Assembly (NCBI GenBank): GCA_944390905.1
Contig: CALXRR010000014.1
Coordinates: 1 to 37,233 of the forward strand
Direction of reading: 5' to 3'
Source: an uncultured Alphaproteobacteria bacterium
GTDB taxonomy: Bacteria > Pseudomonadota > Alphaproteobacteria > RF32 > CAG-239
DNA: 37,233 nucleotides
Every line of letters starts with the position of its first letter. Within the stretch, counting starts at the first letter, position 1. The notes under the pieces are model-generated. The model was not told the DNA's origin and made no database searches. It saw only the letters and a program-made list of their open reading frames with translations. A program made the position numbers and the translations under genes. Shown here in pieces: positions 15,617 through 23,314 of the stretch.

Positions 15617-16792
15617 TTGCGTCACTTTCTTTCACAACTGGAAAAATTTTTTCCGCTTTTGCGCAACAGCACGCTTCCGGCCTTTTTATTTGGCCTTAGC
15701 CTGCTGTCTTTTTACGGCGGCTCTCCTTTTGAGGCTCAATCCATCATCAACCTGCATATAGCTTTTTGCAGCTTATCTCTTTTGTGCTTTTTAATCTTGG
15801 TTTATTTCAACCGCAACAAACCAAGCTTTTTTCTACTGATAATTTTCAGCAGTTATATATTGATAAACTACCTCAAAAACACTCTCGGCGAATCAAGCCT
15901 TAGCTCTGCATCATACCTCAACCTCTGTACTTTTATATCGCTCAATATCGGACTATTTTATTACCTTCCGGAGCAAAAACTCCTCACCCGCCAAAGTGTC
16001 TATATTTTGCTGTTTCTGTTTTTTGAATATACTATCGGAGAACACCTAAGCCGCGCCGGCATCAGCATTATCCCCCAAGCTGAATTTGGCAGCATCAGCG
16101 GCTTAGAGAGCATAAATCTGCTTTTATTCGCCATAGTCTTAATCAGCCAATTCATCACCAGCTCTCTCACCGGACGGATTCTCGACAGTGGATTATTTTT
16201 TGCCTCTCTCTGCATAGGGTTTGGCCTATATTATGCCGACAGCAACACCTCATTACCATTATTTTTCGGTACTGCCATATTCATCACTTTGCTCTCCGGC
16301 ATCGAGCATTTATACCAAAGCACTTATAAAGATGAGCTGACCGAACTCCCCGGCCGCAACTCTTTTCTGCTTCATTCCAAAGATTTTCCGCTCAAATACA
16401 GCATCGGACTGATTCTGATAGACGACTACGAACGCCTCAGCAAAGTCTTCGGCCGACAAGGTATCAACTCTCTGGTCAAGATGATAAGCCAACGCCTCCA
16501 AGATACCGAGACCGAGGCTCAAATTTATCGTTATAATGATGATGAATTTGTGGTTTTATTCCGCGGTGAAGATAAAAAAAGCGCCTTCAACCGAGTAGAA
16601 CAAATGCGCCGGAGCATAGCCTCAGCTGAATTCATGCTCCGCGGCTATAAAAAACCAATAAAGCTGACCGTCTCCGGTAGTGTATCAGAAAAGAAGCGCA
16701 GCGACGCCAACGCGGTTGAGGTTTTGGTTAGAGCTGACAAAGCCCTTCAAAAGGCTTACCGCTTTACCCAAAACATCACCTCTCAAGCTTAA
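15617..16792 (+). CDS. Membrane protein with degenerate GGDEF domain
   Basis: The N-terminal 230 residues contain about seven hydrophobic helices, forming an unassigned sensor module. Residues 237-385 form a GGDEF-fold domain beginning DELTELPGR. The signature is N-D-D-E-F (307-311) instead of GGDEF, and the metal/substrate loop reads D-D-Y-E-R-L where D-x-D-x-F-K is usual. It is therefore probably not an active diguanylate cyclase, but might bind a nucleotide or act as a receptor (inference). The start codon is TTG with AGGATTGGAG upstream. The stop overlaps the lgt stop by 4 nt on the opposite strand. Confidence 0.8.
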   Translation: MRHFLSQLEKFFPLLRNSTLPAFLFGLSLLSFYGGSPFEAQSIINLHIAFCSLSLLCFLILVYFNRNKPSFFLLIIFSSYILINYLKNTLGESSLSSASYLNLCTFISLNIGLFYYLPEQKLLTRQSVYILLFLFFEYTIGEHLSRAGISIIPQAEFGSISGLESINLLLFAIVLISQFITSSLTGRILDSGLFFASLCIGFGLYYADSNTSLPLFFGTAIFITLLSGIEHLYQSTYKDELTELPGRNSFLLHSKDFPLKYSIGLILIDDYERLSKVFGRQGINSLVKMISQRLQDTETEAQIYRYNDDEFVVLFRGEDKKSAFNRVEQMRRSIASAEFMLRGYKKPIKLTVSGSVSEKKRSDANAVEVLVRADKALQKAYRFTQNITSQA

Positions 16793-17589
16793 TCAGCGTT
16801 TTTTGTCCGCCGCCACGACACCGCCATCACCCAAACTCCGACCACCGCCAACGGCAGTGACAAAATTTGCCCCATGGTAAATCCACCCAAGAAAAATCCC
16901 ATATGAGCATCTGGCTCTCTAAACATCTCCAAAAAGCTTCTAAACAAAGCATACATCAACACAAAAGCCCCTGATACCACACCATATTGCTCACGAACTT
17001 TAGGCTTTGACCACATCAGATTAAGCACCAACCACAGCACCACGCCTTCAAGCGCCGCTTCATATAACTGCGAAGGATGCCTCGGCAAAAATCCACCATT
17101 AGGAAAACGAATAGCCCACGGCACATCGGTTACTCTTCCCCACAACTCATCATTAACAAAATTTGCAATTCTACCCAAGCACATTCCAATCGGCGCCACC
17201 AAAGCCACCAAATCCGTCAGCTGCAAAAATGGCAGTCTCACTTTTCTGGCAAACAAATACAACGCCGCCATCACGCCGAGCACCCCTCCGTGAAAAGACA
17301 TTCCACCATGCCAAATAGCAAAAATCTCCAGCCAATTTTCACGCATCATTGCCGAGCCATAAAACAACACATATCCCAAACGACCACCCAAGATAATCCC
17401 AAGAGTAACATAAAAGACCATATCCTCCAGCTGCGCTTCACTCAAACCGGTTTTATACTTGCGCACCACCCGCTTCAGCAACAGCCACCCCAGCACAATT
17501 CCTACCAAATAAGCCATCGAATACCACCTGATAGCCACCGGCCCCAACTGCAACATAATCGGAGAAATCTCAGGATACGTTAATCCCAT
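16789..17589 (-). CDS. lgt: Prolipoprotein diacylglyceryl transferase
   Basis: Lgt moves diacylglycerol from phosphatidylglycerol to the lipobox cysteine of prolipoproteins in the inner membrane. The 266-residue product has seven predicted helices. It shows RWYSMAYLVGIV, the HGGMSFHGG segment (94-102) and the family signature GRIANFVNDELWG (139-151, with R140 and N143). The frame is open to 17625. ATG 17589 is chosen because AAAGG lies 10 nt upstream and the product then begins with the usual short tail before Y-P-x-I-x-P. Convergent with the GGDEF-like gene. Confidence 0.95.
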   Translation of the reverse strand: MGLTYPEISPIMLQLGPVAIRWYSMAYLVGIVLGWLLLKRVVRKYKTGLSEAQLEDMVFYVTLGIILGGRLGYVLFYGSAMMRENWLEIFAIWHGGMSFHGGVLGVMAALYLFARKVRLPFLQLTDLVALVAPIGMCLGRIANFVNDELWGRVTDVPWAIRFPNGGFLPRHPSQLYEAALEGVVLWLVLNLMWSKPKVREQYGVVSGAFVLMYALFRSFLEMFREPDAHMGFFLGGFTMGQILSLPLAVVGVWVMAVSWRRTKNAD

Positions 17590-17667
17590 AACAACAAACC
17601 TTTCATAAAAAAAACAACCGCTCACAATTCCATTTGCGGCACATCTCTATTGCTTAACATTATATTA

Positions 17668-17759
17668 ATATCCACCAATATATCCACATCTAAAAAAATT
17701 ATCCCCCGAGTCGAAAAAGTCAAACATCTGAATTTACGGCATAAAAAAAATAATCCACA
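17668..17759. promoter_or_regulatory. Cluster of DnaA-box-like 9-mers
   Basis: In the 285-nt gap between lgt and the YbjN gene there are ATATCCACC (17668), ATATCCACA (17680), TTATCCCCC (17699) and TAATCCACA (17751). Each differs from TTATCCACA by one or two bases, in AT-rich sequence. They might bind DnaA, either as a titration or regulatory site. Evidence that this is an origin is lacking. A 6-bp hairpin CGATAG/CTATCG at 17825-17838 lies in the presumed leader of the next gene. Confidence 0.3.
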
Positions 17760-17874
17760 ACTTTTTGACTTTAGCAGGTGGAAAACTTCACAAAGCTTGT
17801 TGTAATTCTCGAGTCGCTAATGCACGATAGGACTATCGCGCCCGTTGTCGTTTTCATAACTATGGAGAAAAACC

Positions 17875-18375
17875 GTGAATCTGGCAAAGAATTATGCCTT
17901 AAATTTCAACCCGATAGACATTGTCGAGGACATCTTCACCGCCAAATCCTATGAGCTTGAACGCCGCTCAGCAGAAGAAGTCGCTATTGAAGTCCAAGGC
18001 AAATGGAACAATATGCTCCTGTTTTTTTCATGGGAAGAAAATTTGCGCTGCCTCCACCTCTCCTGCCTCATGAATATCGAAACCACCATCGAAGACCGCA
18101 GCAAAGTTTTTGAGCTTATGGCTTTGGTTAATGAAGAACTCTGGCTTGGTCACTTTTCATACTGGACCGAACAAAACATGCCGGTTTTCAAACACGCTAT
18201 TCTCCTTGATGATGATGACTTCAGTCGTATCGAAAGCAAAATCGCCCAAGTTATCGAAATCGCGATTAAAGAATGTGAACGTATGTACCCCATATTCAAT
18301 GTCGTCCTGACCAAAGGCATGGACCCCAAACAAGCCCTCTATCCTCTGAGCATGACCACCTTGGGCAATGCATAA
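17875..18375 (+). CDS. YbjN domain protein
   Basis: A 166-residue YbjN-family protein of the alphaproteobacterial type. It begins NPIDIVEDIF and contains the EVQGKWNNMLLFFSW strand pair. The highly conserved core is ALVNEELWLGHFSYW, followed by MPVFKHAILL and the C-terminal helix AIKECERMYPIFNVVL with its KG-x-x-P segment. The fold resembles type III secretion chaperones. The molecular role is unsettled; E. coli YbjN affects motility and stress traits. Start is GTG with TATGGAG 8 nt upstream. Confidence 0.87.
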   Translation: MNLAKNYALNFNPIDIVEDIFTAKSYELERRSAEEVAIEVQGKWNNMLLFFSWEENLRCLHLSCLMNIETTIEDRSKVFELMALVNEELWLGHFSYWTEQNMPVFKHAILLDDDDFSRIESKIAQVIEIAIKECERMYPIFNVVLTKGMDPKQALYPLSMTTLGNA

Positions 18376-18379
18376 AAAA

Positions 18380-18409
18380 AGAGCACCGAATACACTCATC
18401 CGGCGCTCT
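18380..18409 (-). terminator. Terminator for the minus-strand membrane gene
   Basis: On the minus strand AGAGCGCCG pairs with CGGTGCTCT (one G-U) around 12 nt, followed by seven T's. On the plus strand the same stem has an A-C mismatch and no T run, so it mainly serves the minus-strand gene. Confidence 0.6.
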
Positions 18410-18415
18410 ACATTA

Positions 18416-18841
18416 TCAAAAATCATCATCTTCAAAACACAACAAATCTGATTTAAATTTATTGTATTTATTCACCCAATAACCATACACGGCATTAGCC
18501 GCCATTCCGCCGACGACGCCGAACCACCACCACGGGGTCCACACCACCACCAGCAAAGCCGACACGATAGGCACCAGCGGAATCACCGACCACCAACTCT
18601 CCCTGCAAGACTTAAGCGCAAACCAAAAACCAAAATTAACAATGCACAAAAACCACAACAGGCAATCCATATAAGTCAATCTTCCCCAGTCCCACAACAT
18701 TGCCATAAGCACTGCGACACCAGCCGCCGCACATAACAACCATGTCCAACCATGAGACCTGCATTTTACGATTCCCAAGGCAGCCATAGCCGCCCCCACA
18801 AATGCAAAAAATACATTTCCTAAAAAAGCATTTCCTTCCAT
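18416..18841 (-). CDS. Small tryptophan-rich membrane protein, unknown
   Basis: A 141-residue protein with five or six hydrophobic helices (for example CLLWFLCIVNFGFWFALK and VWTPWWWFGVVGGMAANAVYGYW) and a short acidic C-terminus ending EDDDF. No family recognised. The frame is open to a TTG at 18910, but that stretch contains a good promoter on the same strand, so ATG 18841 is preferred. The ribosome-binding site is poor. It lies 80 nt downstream of mltG in the same direction; its own promoter suggests separate expression. Confidence 0.6.
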   Translation of the reverse strand: MEGNAFLGNVFFAFVGAAMAALGIVKCRSHGWTWLLCAAAGVAVLMAMLWDWGRLTYMDCLLWFLCIVNFGFWFALKSCRESWWSVIPLVPIVSALLVVVWTPWWWFGVVGGMAANAVYGYWVNKYNKFKSDLLCFEDDDF

Positions 18842-18882
18842 AATAATTAATAGTTTAACATTAATAATACCATTTCGCCTTG

Positions 18883-18910
18883 AGGATAACCCAATCAAGC
18901 ACTTTGTCAA
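18883..18910 (-). promoter_or_regulatory. Promoter of the small membrane protein
   Basis: On the minus strand, consensus TTGACA (18910-18905) and TATCCT (18888-18883) are 16 nt apart, just after the mltG stop. Confidence 0.5.
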
Positions 18911-18921
18911 TAAAAAAATAC

Positions 18922-19872
18922 TTAGCGCAAAGTTTTCACCCAGGCTCTCACACTTCGGTTATGCTCAGCCAAAGACCTTGAAAAATTATGCCCGCCTTTA
19001 CCATCAGCCACAAAAAACAAATAATCCGTATCTGCCGGATGCGCTGCCGCCCAAATTGACGCCGCCCCCGGATTACAAATCGGTTTCGGAGGCAACCCAT
19101 AATACTTATAGGTATTATACGGGCTATCAATCTGCAAATCTTTTCGTTTCAGGCTGCGTTTCAGCTCAGCATTACCTTCGGTCAAAGCATAAATCACCGT
19201 CGGATCAGTCTGGAGTTTCATTCCCTTTCGCAACCGATTAACAAAGACCGAAGCCACTATTGCTCGCTCGCTATCGACAGCAGTTTCTTTTTCAATAATT
19301 GATGCCAAAATTAATAATTCTTCAGGCGTTTTGACCGGCAAATCGTCTTCACGATTTTTCCAAGCCTGAGCTAAAACTTTTTCTACGGCAGCCTTGCCTT
19401 CCCGCAACACATCTTGCTTTGTATCACCATACTTATAGGTATAGGTCTCAGGCAAAAACAACCCTTCCTCAAATTTCTGCAACGGCTCTCCACCCAAATT
19501 GGGAGCCTTATTCAAAATCTCGGCAATCTGCACCGACATCAACCCTTCCGGCACCGTCAACTGATGATAGACGATATCACCTTCAGCAAGCTTTTCAATC
19601 GCCTCAGCCATCGAAATTTGCGGTTCAAATTCGTATTCTCCGGCTCGCAACAACTTATCTTTACCCATCAATCGCGCCGCGATTCTAAACAAAAACGGAT
19701 GCTCAATCACTCCAGCCTCAGCCAAACGTCCAGCCACAATGGCCGAACCTGCACCTTTGGGAATCACCACCGTTATCGGATTCTCCAACGCTCCGGGCTG
19801 ATAGACCATCCGCCTCCCCCAAGCCACTCCGCAAAGTCCTAATACCAGCAACAGTACAATCAACTTTTTCAT
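18922..19872 (-). CDS. mltG: Endolytic murein transglycosylase MltG
   Basis: MltG cleaves nascent glycan strands in the inner membrane and sets their length. The 316 residues comprise an N-terminal membrane anchor (about 3-20), a LysM-like region (32-105, VVIPKGAGSAIVAGRL), then the catalytic YceG domain. The motif LASIIEKET contains the catalytic Glu194. Further blocks are FVNRLRKGMKLQTDPTVIY, SPYNTYKYYGLPPKPICNPG and the C-terminal FFVADGKGGHNFS. ATG 19872 follows GAGGAACG. A 7-codon open frame with its own GGAGGAG ends in an ATGA overlap with this start. Downstream of fabF, as is frequent in alphaproteobacteria, but separated by a terminator. Confidence 0.95.
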   Translation of the reverse strand: MKKLIVLLLVLGLCGVAWGRRMVYQPGALENPITVVIPKGAGSAIVAGRLAEAGVIEHPFLFRIAARLMGKDKLLRAGEYEFEPQISMAEAIEKLAEGDIVYHQLTVPEGLMSVQIAEILNKAPNLGGEPLQKFEEGLFLPETYTYKYGDTKQDVLREGKAAVEKVLAQAWKNREDDLPVKTPEELLILASIIEKETAVDSERAIVASVFVNRLRKGMKLQTDPTVIYALTEGNAELKRSLKRKDLQIDSPYNTYKYYGLPPKPICNPGAASIWAAAHPADTDYLFFVADGKGGHNFSRSLAEHNRSVRAWVKTLR

Positions 19873-19956
19873 TTGTCGTTCCTCAAAACCATCACTCCTC
19901 CAACTTAGAATCAACTATTTTGAGAGTCAACAAACGATAATTTCATCAACAACAAA

Positions 19957-19985
19957 AAAAAAGAGCCCGCCAATGCGAGCTCTTT
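19957..19985 (-). terminator. Terminator of fabF
   Basis: On the minus strand AAAGAGC pairs with GCTCTTT, with a further CGC/GCG inside, followed by nine T's, 17 nt past the fabF stop. Confidence 0.7.
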
Positions 19986-20002
19986 ATCAATTAGCCAAAG
20001 CA

Positions 20003-21271
20003 TTAAAGCTTTTTGAATACCAATGATGAGTTAGTACCGCCAAATCCAAACGAGTTAGACATAGCCGCTTTAATCTCTTTCTTTTTGGCTTTATGCGGAA
20101 CCAAATCCATATCAGCCACCTCGTCAGCCGGATTATCAAGATTCAGCGTCGGCGGACAAATCTGGTCTTCAATAGCTTTAATGGTAAACACAGCTTCCAC
20201 TGCACCTGCAGCTCCGAGCAAATGCCCGATAGCCGACTTGGTTGAAGACATTGACACATATTTCATATCATCGCCAAACAACCGTTTAACGGCCAAAGCC
20301 TCGCCGACATCACCAGCCGGAGTCGAAGTTCCGTGCGCATTAATATAGTTAATATCTTTGAGCTCAACCCCATGCTCTTTAGCATGATCAGCCGCCATTT
20401 TCATAGCGCGATAAGCGCCATCGCCAGAAGGAGCCGTAATATGATAAGCATCACCGCTCATACCATAACCGACAACCTCAGCATAAATCTTGGCTCCACG
20501 AGCTTTAGCATGCTCATATTCTTCCAGCACTACCGCACCGGAACCTTCGCCCATCACAAATCCGCTACGATCTTTATCCCACGGACGAGAAGCCTTTTCC
20601 GGAGCATCATTAAAAGCAGAGGTTACCGCCTTCATTCTAGCAAAACCAGACAATCCCAATACATTTACAGCCGATTCTGCACCGCCTGCCAACATCATAT
20701 CAGCATCACCTCTGGCAATGATAGACGCCGCATCACCTATTGCATGAGTACCTGTCGAACAAGCCGTAACACAAGCATGATTGGGTCCTTTTAAGCCAAA
20801 TTTGATAGACAGATTGCCCGAGACCAAATTAATCAAACAAGAAGGAATAAAGAACGGAGAGATTCTCTTCATTCCGTTTTCATGGAACGAGATAGAGTTT
20901 TCATAAATCACATCCAACCCGCCGATTCCGGAGCCCATCATCACACCAAAGCGGCATTTTTCCTCTTCGGAAGCTTTTTCCGCATCCCAACCGGCATCAT
21001 GAAGAGCATCACTTCCGGCAGCCAAACCATACAAAATGAATCGATCATTTTTCTTCTGGTCTTTAGGCGGCATCACGGTATCCGGATTAAAATCAAATTC
21101 GCCCTCACCCCAAGGCACCTGACCGGCAATAGTAACCGGAATATCTTTCAAATCAATATTTTCAATTTTTCGGATACCGGACTTACCTTCCAAAATGGCC
21201 TTCCAGTTATGGTCGACCCCGCGCCCCAAAGGAGACACAATACCTAATCCCGTAACAACAACTCTTCTCAT
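20003..21271 (-). CDS. fabF: Beta-ketoacyl-ACP synthase II
   Basis: FabF condenses malonyl-ACP with acyl-ACP in fatty-acid elongation. The 422 residues have the KAS catalytic triad: C171 in TACSTGTHAIG, H313 in NAHGTSTPAGD and H350 in SAIGHLLGAAGAVEAV. The glycine-rich FGFGGTN closes the C-terminus. The frame starts two codons earlier (ATG 21277), but GAGG lies immediately before that ATG and 7 nt before ATG 21271, so the latter is used. Downstream of acpP with a hairpin in the 110-nt gap. Confidence 0.97.
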   Translation of the reverse strand: MRRVVVTGLGIVSPLGRGVDHNWKAILEGKSGIRKIENIDLKDIPVTIAGQVPWGEGEFDFNPDTVMPPKDQKKNDRFILYGLAAGSDALHDAGWDAEKASEEEKCRFGVMMGSGIGGLDVIYENSISFHENGMKRISPFFIPSCLINLVSGNLSIKFGLKGPNHACVTACSTGTHAIGDAASIIARGDADMMLAGGAESAVNVLGLSGFARMKAVTSAFNDAPEKASRPWDKDRSGFVMGEGSGAVVLEEYEHAKARGAKIYAEVVGYGMSGDAYHITAPSGDGAYRAMKMAADHAKEHGVELKDINYINAHGTSTPAGDVGEALAVKRLFGDDMKYVSMSSTKSAIGHLLGAAGAVEAVFTIKAIEDQICPPTLNLDNPADEVADMDLVPHKAKKKEIKAAMSNSFGFGGTNSSLVFKKL

Positions 21272-21324
21272 ACACATACCTCATAAAACATTTCGAGCAA
21301 GGGCAAATAAAATATAAAAAGATA

Positions 21325-21353
21325 AAACTCGCCTAATCTCCTAGAGCGAGTTT
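21325..21353 (-). terminator. Hairpin between acpP and fabF (attenuator or terminator)
   Basis: An 8-bp stem AAACTCGC/GCGAGTTT with a 13-nt loop. On the minus strand it is followed by a T-rich stretch. It lies just past acpP and would let acpP be made in excess of fabF. Confidence 0.6.
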
Positions 21354-21381
21354 CATCAATCAATCTAAAGCCCTATAAGAC

Positions 21382-21615
21382 TTACGCATTTTTAGAAAGA
21401 TAATCAATGGCATCTTTAACGGTAAGAATTTTTTCAGCAGCTTCATCAGGAATTTCGCAGCCGAATTCTTCTTCGAAAGCCATAACCAACTCAACAGTAT
21501 CCAAACTGTCAGCGCCCAAATCGTCAATGAAACTAGCGTTTTCAGTAACTTTAGCTTCTTCAACACCAAGGTGTTCAGCAACGATTTTCTTAACGCGATT
21601 AGCGATATCAGTCAT
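21382..21615 (-). CDS. acpP: Acyl carrier protein
   Basis: A 77-residue acidic four-helix protein carrying growing acyl chains on phosphopantetheine attached to Ser37 in [21 protein letters not shown]-terminus [18 protein letters not shown] and end AIDYLSKNA are typical. The frame is open a few codons upstream; ATG 21615 follows GAGG at suitable spacing. First gene of the acpP-fabF pair. Confidence 0.97.
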   Translation of the reverse strand: MTDIANRVKKIVAEHLGVEEAKVTENASFIDDLGADSLDTVELVMAFEEEFGCEIPDEAAEKILTVKDAIDYLSKNA

Positions 21616-21676
21616 ATGATAAAACCTCATAAAATTAAAACAAATTTCTCAGGCCACAACAGCCTGTGAGAGATTA

Positions 21677-21704
21677 GTTATCACAAAAAGATACTATTTG
21701 ACAA
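21677..21704 (-). promoter_or_regulatory. Promoter candidate for acpP
   Basis: On the minus strand TTGTCA (21704-21699) and GATAAC (21682-21677) are 16 nt apart, 62 nt upstream of the acpP start. The same bases include a plus-strand TTGACA (21698-21703). Confidence 0.45.
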
Positions 21705-21836
21705 GCATTTTTTTATTTTAGCATTATTTTAATTCATAAAAGTGGCGGATTTCCTAGCTTTTTATTGTTAATAAAATTTTGCACATCACATCCGAATACA
21801 AACATTTTTTTGAAAAAATCCGCTGAATAAATCAAA

Positions 21837-21890
21837 ACAGTTGTTGAAAAAACAACAACGATGATATAGATTTAATACAGTTATTGAAAA
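21837..21890 (+). repeat. Two 14-bp direct repeats, 40 bp apart, upstream of the acidic protein gene
   Basis: ACAGTTGTTGAAAA (21837) and ACAGTTATTGAAAA (21877) differ at one base and are offset by exactly 40 bp. A possible promoter (TTGTTG at 21841, TATAGA at 21865, spacing 18) overlaps the first repeat, so the pair could be an operator. The rest of 21616-21911 is AT-rich with nothing else recognised. Confidence 0.5.
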
Positions 21891-21911
21891 TATCAAGCAG
21901 GAGATTGGAAG

Positions 21912-22163
21912 ATGAAAAAGCTTTTTTATATCGTTTTGGTAATAGTTATTTTACTGGTTATCGGGCAGTTGTTGAGAAACAATCTTCCTGCCGCATCAGA
22001 GACCCCTGAGGCAATCGGTGTAGACACCGTTGTTGAAGAAAACGCCGTTGTTACCGAAGATGCCGACGGCAACATGGTAGTTGACGGCGAAGTAGTTGAA
22101 GATATCGAGGAAGAAAATCCGTCAGCCACCTCTGATGAGCAAGAAACCGTAATTTCAGAGTAA
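21912..22163 (+). CDS. Small acidic membrane-anchored protein, unknown
   Basis: 83 residues: one N-terminal transmembrane helix (about 4-22, in LFYIVLVIVILLVIGQLL) and a strongly acidic, probably disordered tail (residues 28-83, rich in Glu, Asp and Val; no Lys or Arg). A strong ribosome-binding site (AGGAGATTGGAAG) and a clean terminator show it is a real transcription unit. No family recognised. The tail could be periplasmic or cytoplasmic; the lack of positive residues after the helix slightly favours periplasmic (inference). Confidence 0.7.
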   Translation: MKKLFYIVLVIVILLVIGQLLRNNLPAASETPEAIGVDTVVEENAVVTEDADGNMVVDGEVVEDIEEENPSATSDEQETVISE

Positions 22164-22185
22164 CAAATTGCAAAAAATTGTTATC

Positions 22186-22211
22186 AAAAGGTCGGATTCG
22201 TCCGACCTTTT
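22186..22211 (+). terminator. Terminator with TTCG tetraloop
   Basis: An 11-bp stem AAAAGGTCGGA/TCCGACCTTTT around a stable TTCG loop, followed by T's, 22 nt past the stop of the acidic protein gene. Confidence 0.85.
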
Positions 22212-22215
22212 TTAC

Positions 22216-22247
22216 TTGCTAAATCAGCAAAAGGAACTATATATAAT
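22216..22247 (+). promoter_or_regulatory. Promoter region of ldh
   Basis: TTGCTA is followed by overlapping TATATA (spacing 16) and TATAAT (spacing 20) boxes, 40-50 nt before the ATG. Confidence 0.35.
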
Positions 22248-22286
22248 AGCGAGAACAAAAATAATTTTAACGAAAGGGATTCTGTA

Positions 22287-23234
22287 ATGAAAGTAGGTAT
22301 TATCGGAGCCGGCTCCGTCGGCAGTGCCACCGCCTTTGCACTTGTAATGAAAGGCGTAGCTCGTAAAGTAGTTTTGATTGACGCCAATGAAAAGAAAGCA
22401 CAGGCTGAGGCTATGGACATCGCCCACGCGGCACCTTTTGCCTACGCCAACAAAATCAAAGCCGGTACTTATGAAGACCTCAAAGGCTGTGAGATTGTAA
22501 TTGTTACTGCCGGCGCCAACCAACGCCCCGGAGAGACCCGTATTGACTTGCTCGGCCGCAATGTCAAAATCTTTGAAAGCATCATTCCCCAAATTGCCAA
22601 AGCCGCACCTGAAACCACATTGTTGATTACCGCTAATCCGGCCGACATTATGACCGAAGTCGCCTTAAAGCTCTCTGGCTTCCCCAAAGAGCGCGTTATT
22701 GGTTCCGGTACGGTTTTGGATACGTCACGTTTCCGTACTCTGCTCGGTTATTATCTTGGCATTTCGCCGCAATCTATCCACGCCAATGTTTTGGGTGAAC
22801 ATGGCGACAGCGAGGTTTTGGTCTGGTCTGCCAGTGATGCCGGTACCGTATCTTTAGACAAGATTGCTCAAGACATGGGCAAACCGTTCACCGCTGATAT
22901 CAAAGCTCAGATTGATGACGGCGTCCGCAATGCCGCTTACAAAATCATTGACGGCAAAGGCGCCACTTTCTATGGCATTGCCGGAGCTTTGTGCCGTATT
23001 TGCAGTGCTATCACCAACAACGAATACGCCGTTTTGACCGTATCATCACACCATGATGATGTTGAAGGCGTCAAAGGCGTATGCTTGTCATTGCCGACAG
23101 TTTTGGGCAAACGTGGTGTTCACAAGGTCATCTACCCGTCGCTTGATGCCGCAGAAAGCAAAGCCTTACACGACAGTGCTGAAGTTATGAAAGAATATTC
23201 TGACCAAGCTTTGGCGCTTATTGCCGCAAAATAA
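22287..23234 (+). CDS. ldh: L-lactate dehydrogenase
   Basis: Reduces pyruvate to L-lactate with NADH, regenerating NAD in fermentation. The 315 residues have the Rossmann motif GAGSVGSA (7-14) and the specificity loop TAGANQRPGETR. There Gln79 (the LDH-type Gln102; MDH has Arg) and Arg85 (Arg109) bind substrate; Asp145, Arg148 and the catalytic His172 (GEHGDSE) are also present. The Gln makes LDH much more likely than malate dehydrogenase. The allosteric state is not predictable. Single gene with own terminator. Confidence 0.92.
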   Translation: MKVGIIGAGSVGSATAFALVMKGVARKVVLIDANEKKAQAEAMDIAHAAPFAYANKIKAGTYEDLKGCEIVIVTAGANQRPGETRIDLLGRNVKIFESIIPQIAKAAPETTLLITANPADIMTEVALKLSGFPKERVIGSGTVLDTSRFRTLLGYYLGISPQSIHANVLGEHGDSEVLVWSASDAGTVSLDKIAQDMGKPFTADIKAQIDDGVRNAAYKIIDGKGATFYGIAGALCRICSAITNNEYAVLTVSSHHDDVEGVKGVCLSLPTVLGKRGVHKVIYPSLDAAESKALHDSAEVMKEYSDQALALIAAK

Positions 23235-23258
23235 TCATTAAGGCTTAAAAACATTTGC

Positions 23259-23304
23259 AAATCCCTTTCTTTTGGCATATATTGCCACAGAAAGGGATTT
23301 TTTT
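23259..23304 (+). terminator. Terminator of ldh
   Basis: AAATCCCTTTC (23259-23269) pairs with GAAAGGGATTT (23290-23300), with a second stem TGGCA/TGCCA inside, followed by a T run. Confidence 0.85.
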
Positions 23305-23314
23305 AGGTAAAACA

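Noticed and set aside
17590..17874. Chromosomal replication origin
   Set aside because: DnaA-like boxes are imperfect, there is no recognised origin neighbour such as dnaA, hemE or parAB, and skew cannot be judged from this window.
22287..23234. Malate dehydrogenase
   Set aside because: The specificity position is Gln (GANQRPGE) as in L-lactate dehydrogenase; malate dehydrogenases have Arg there.
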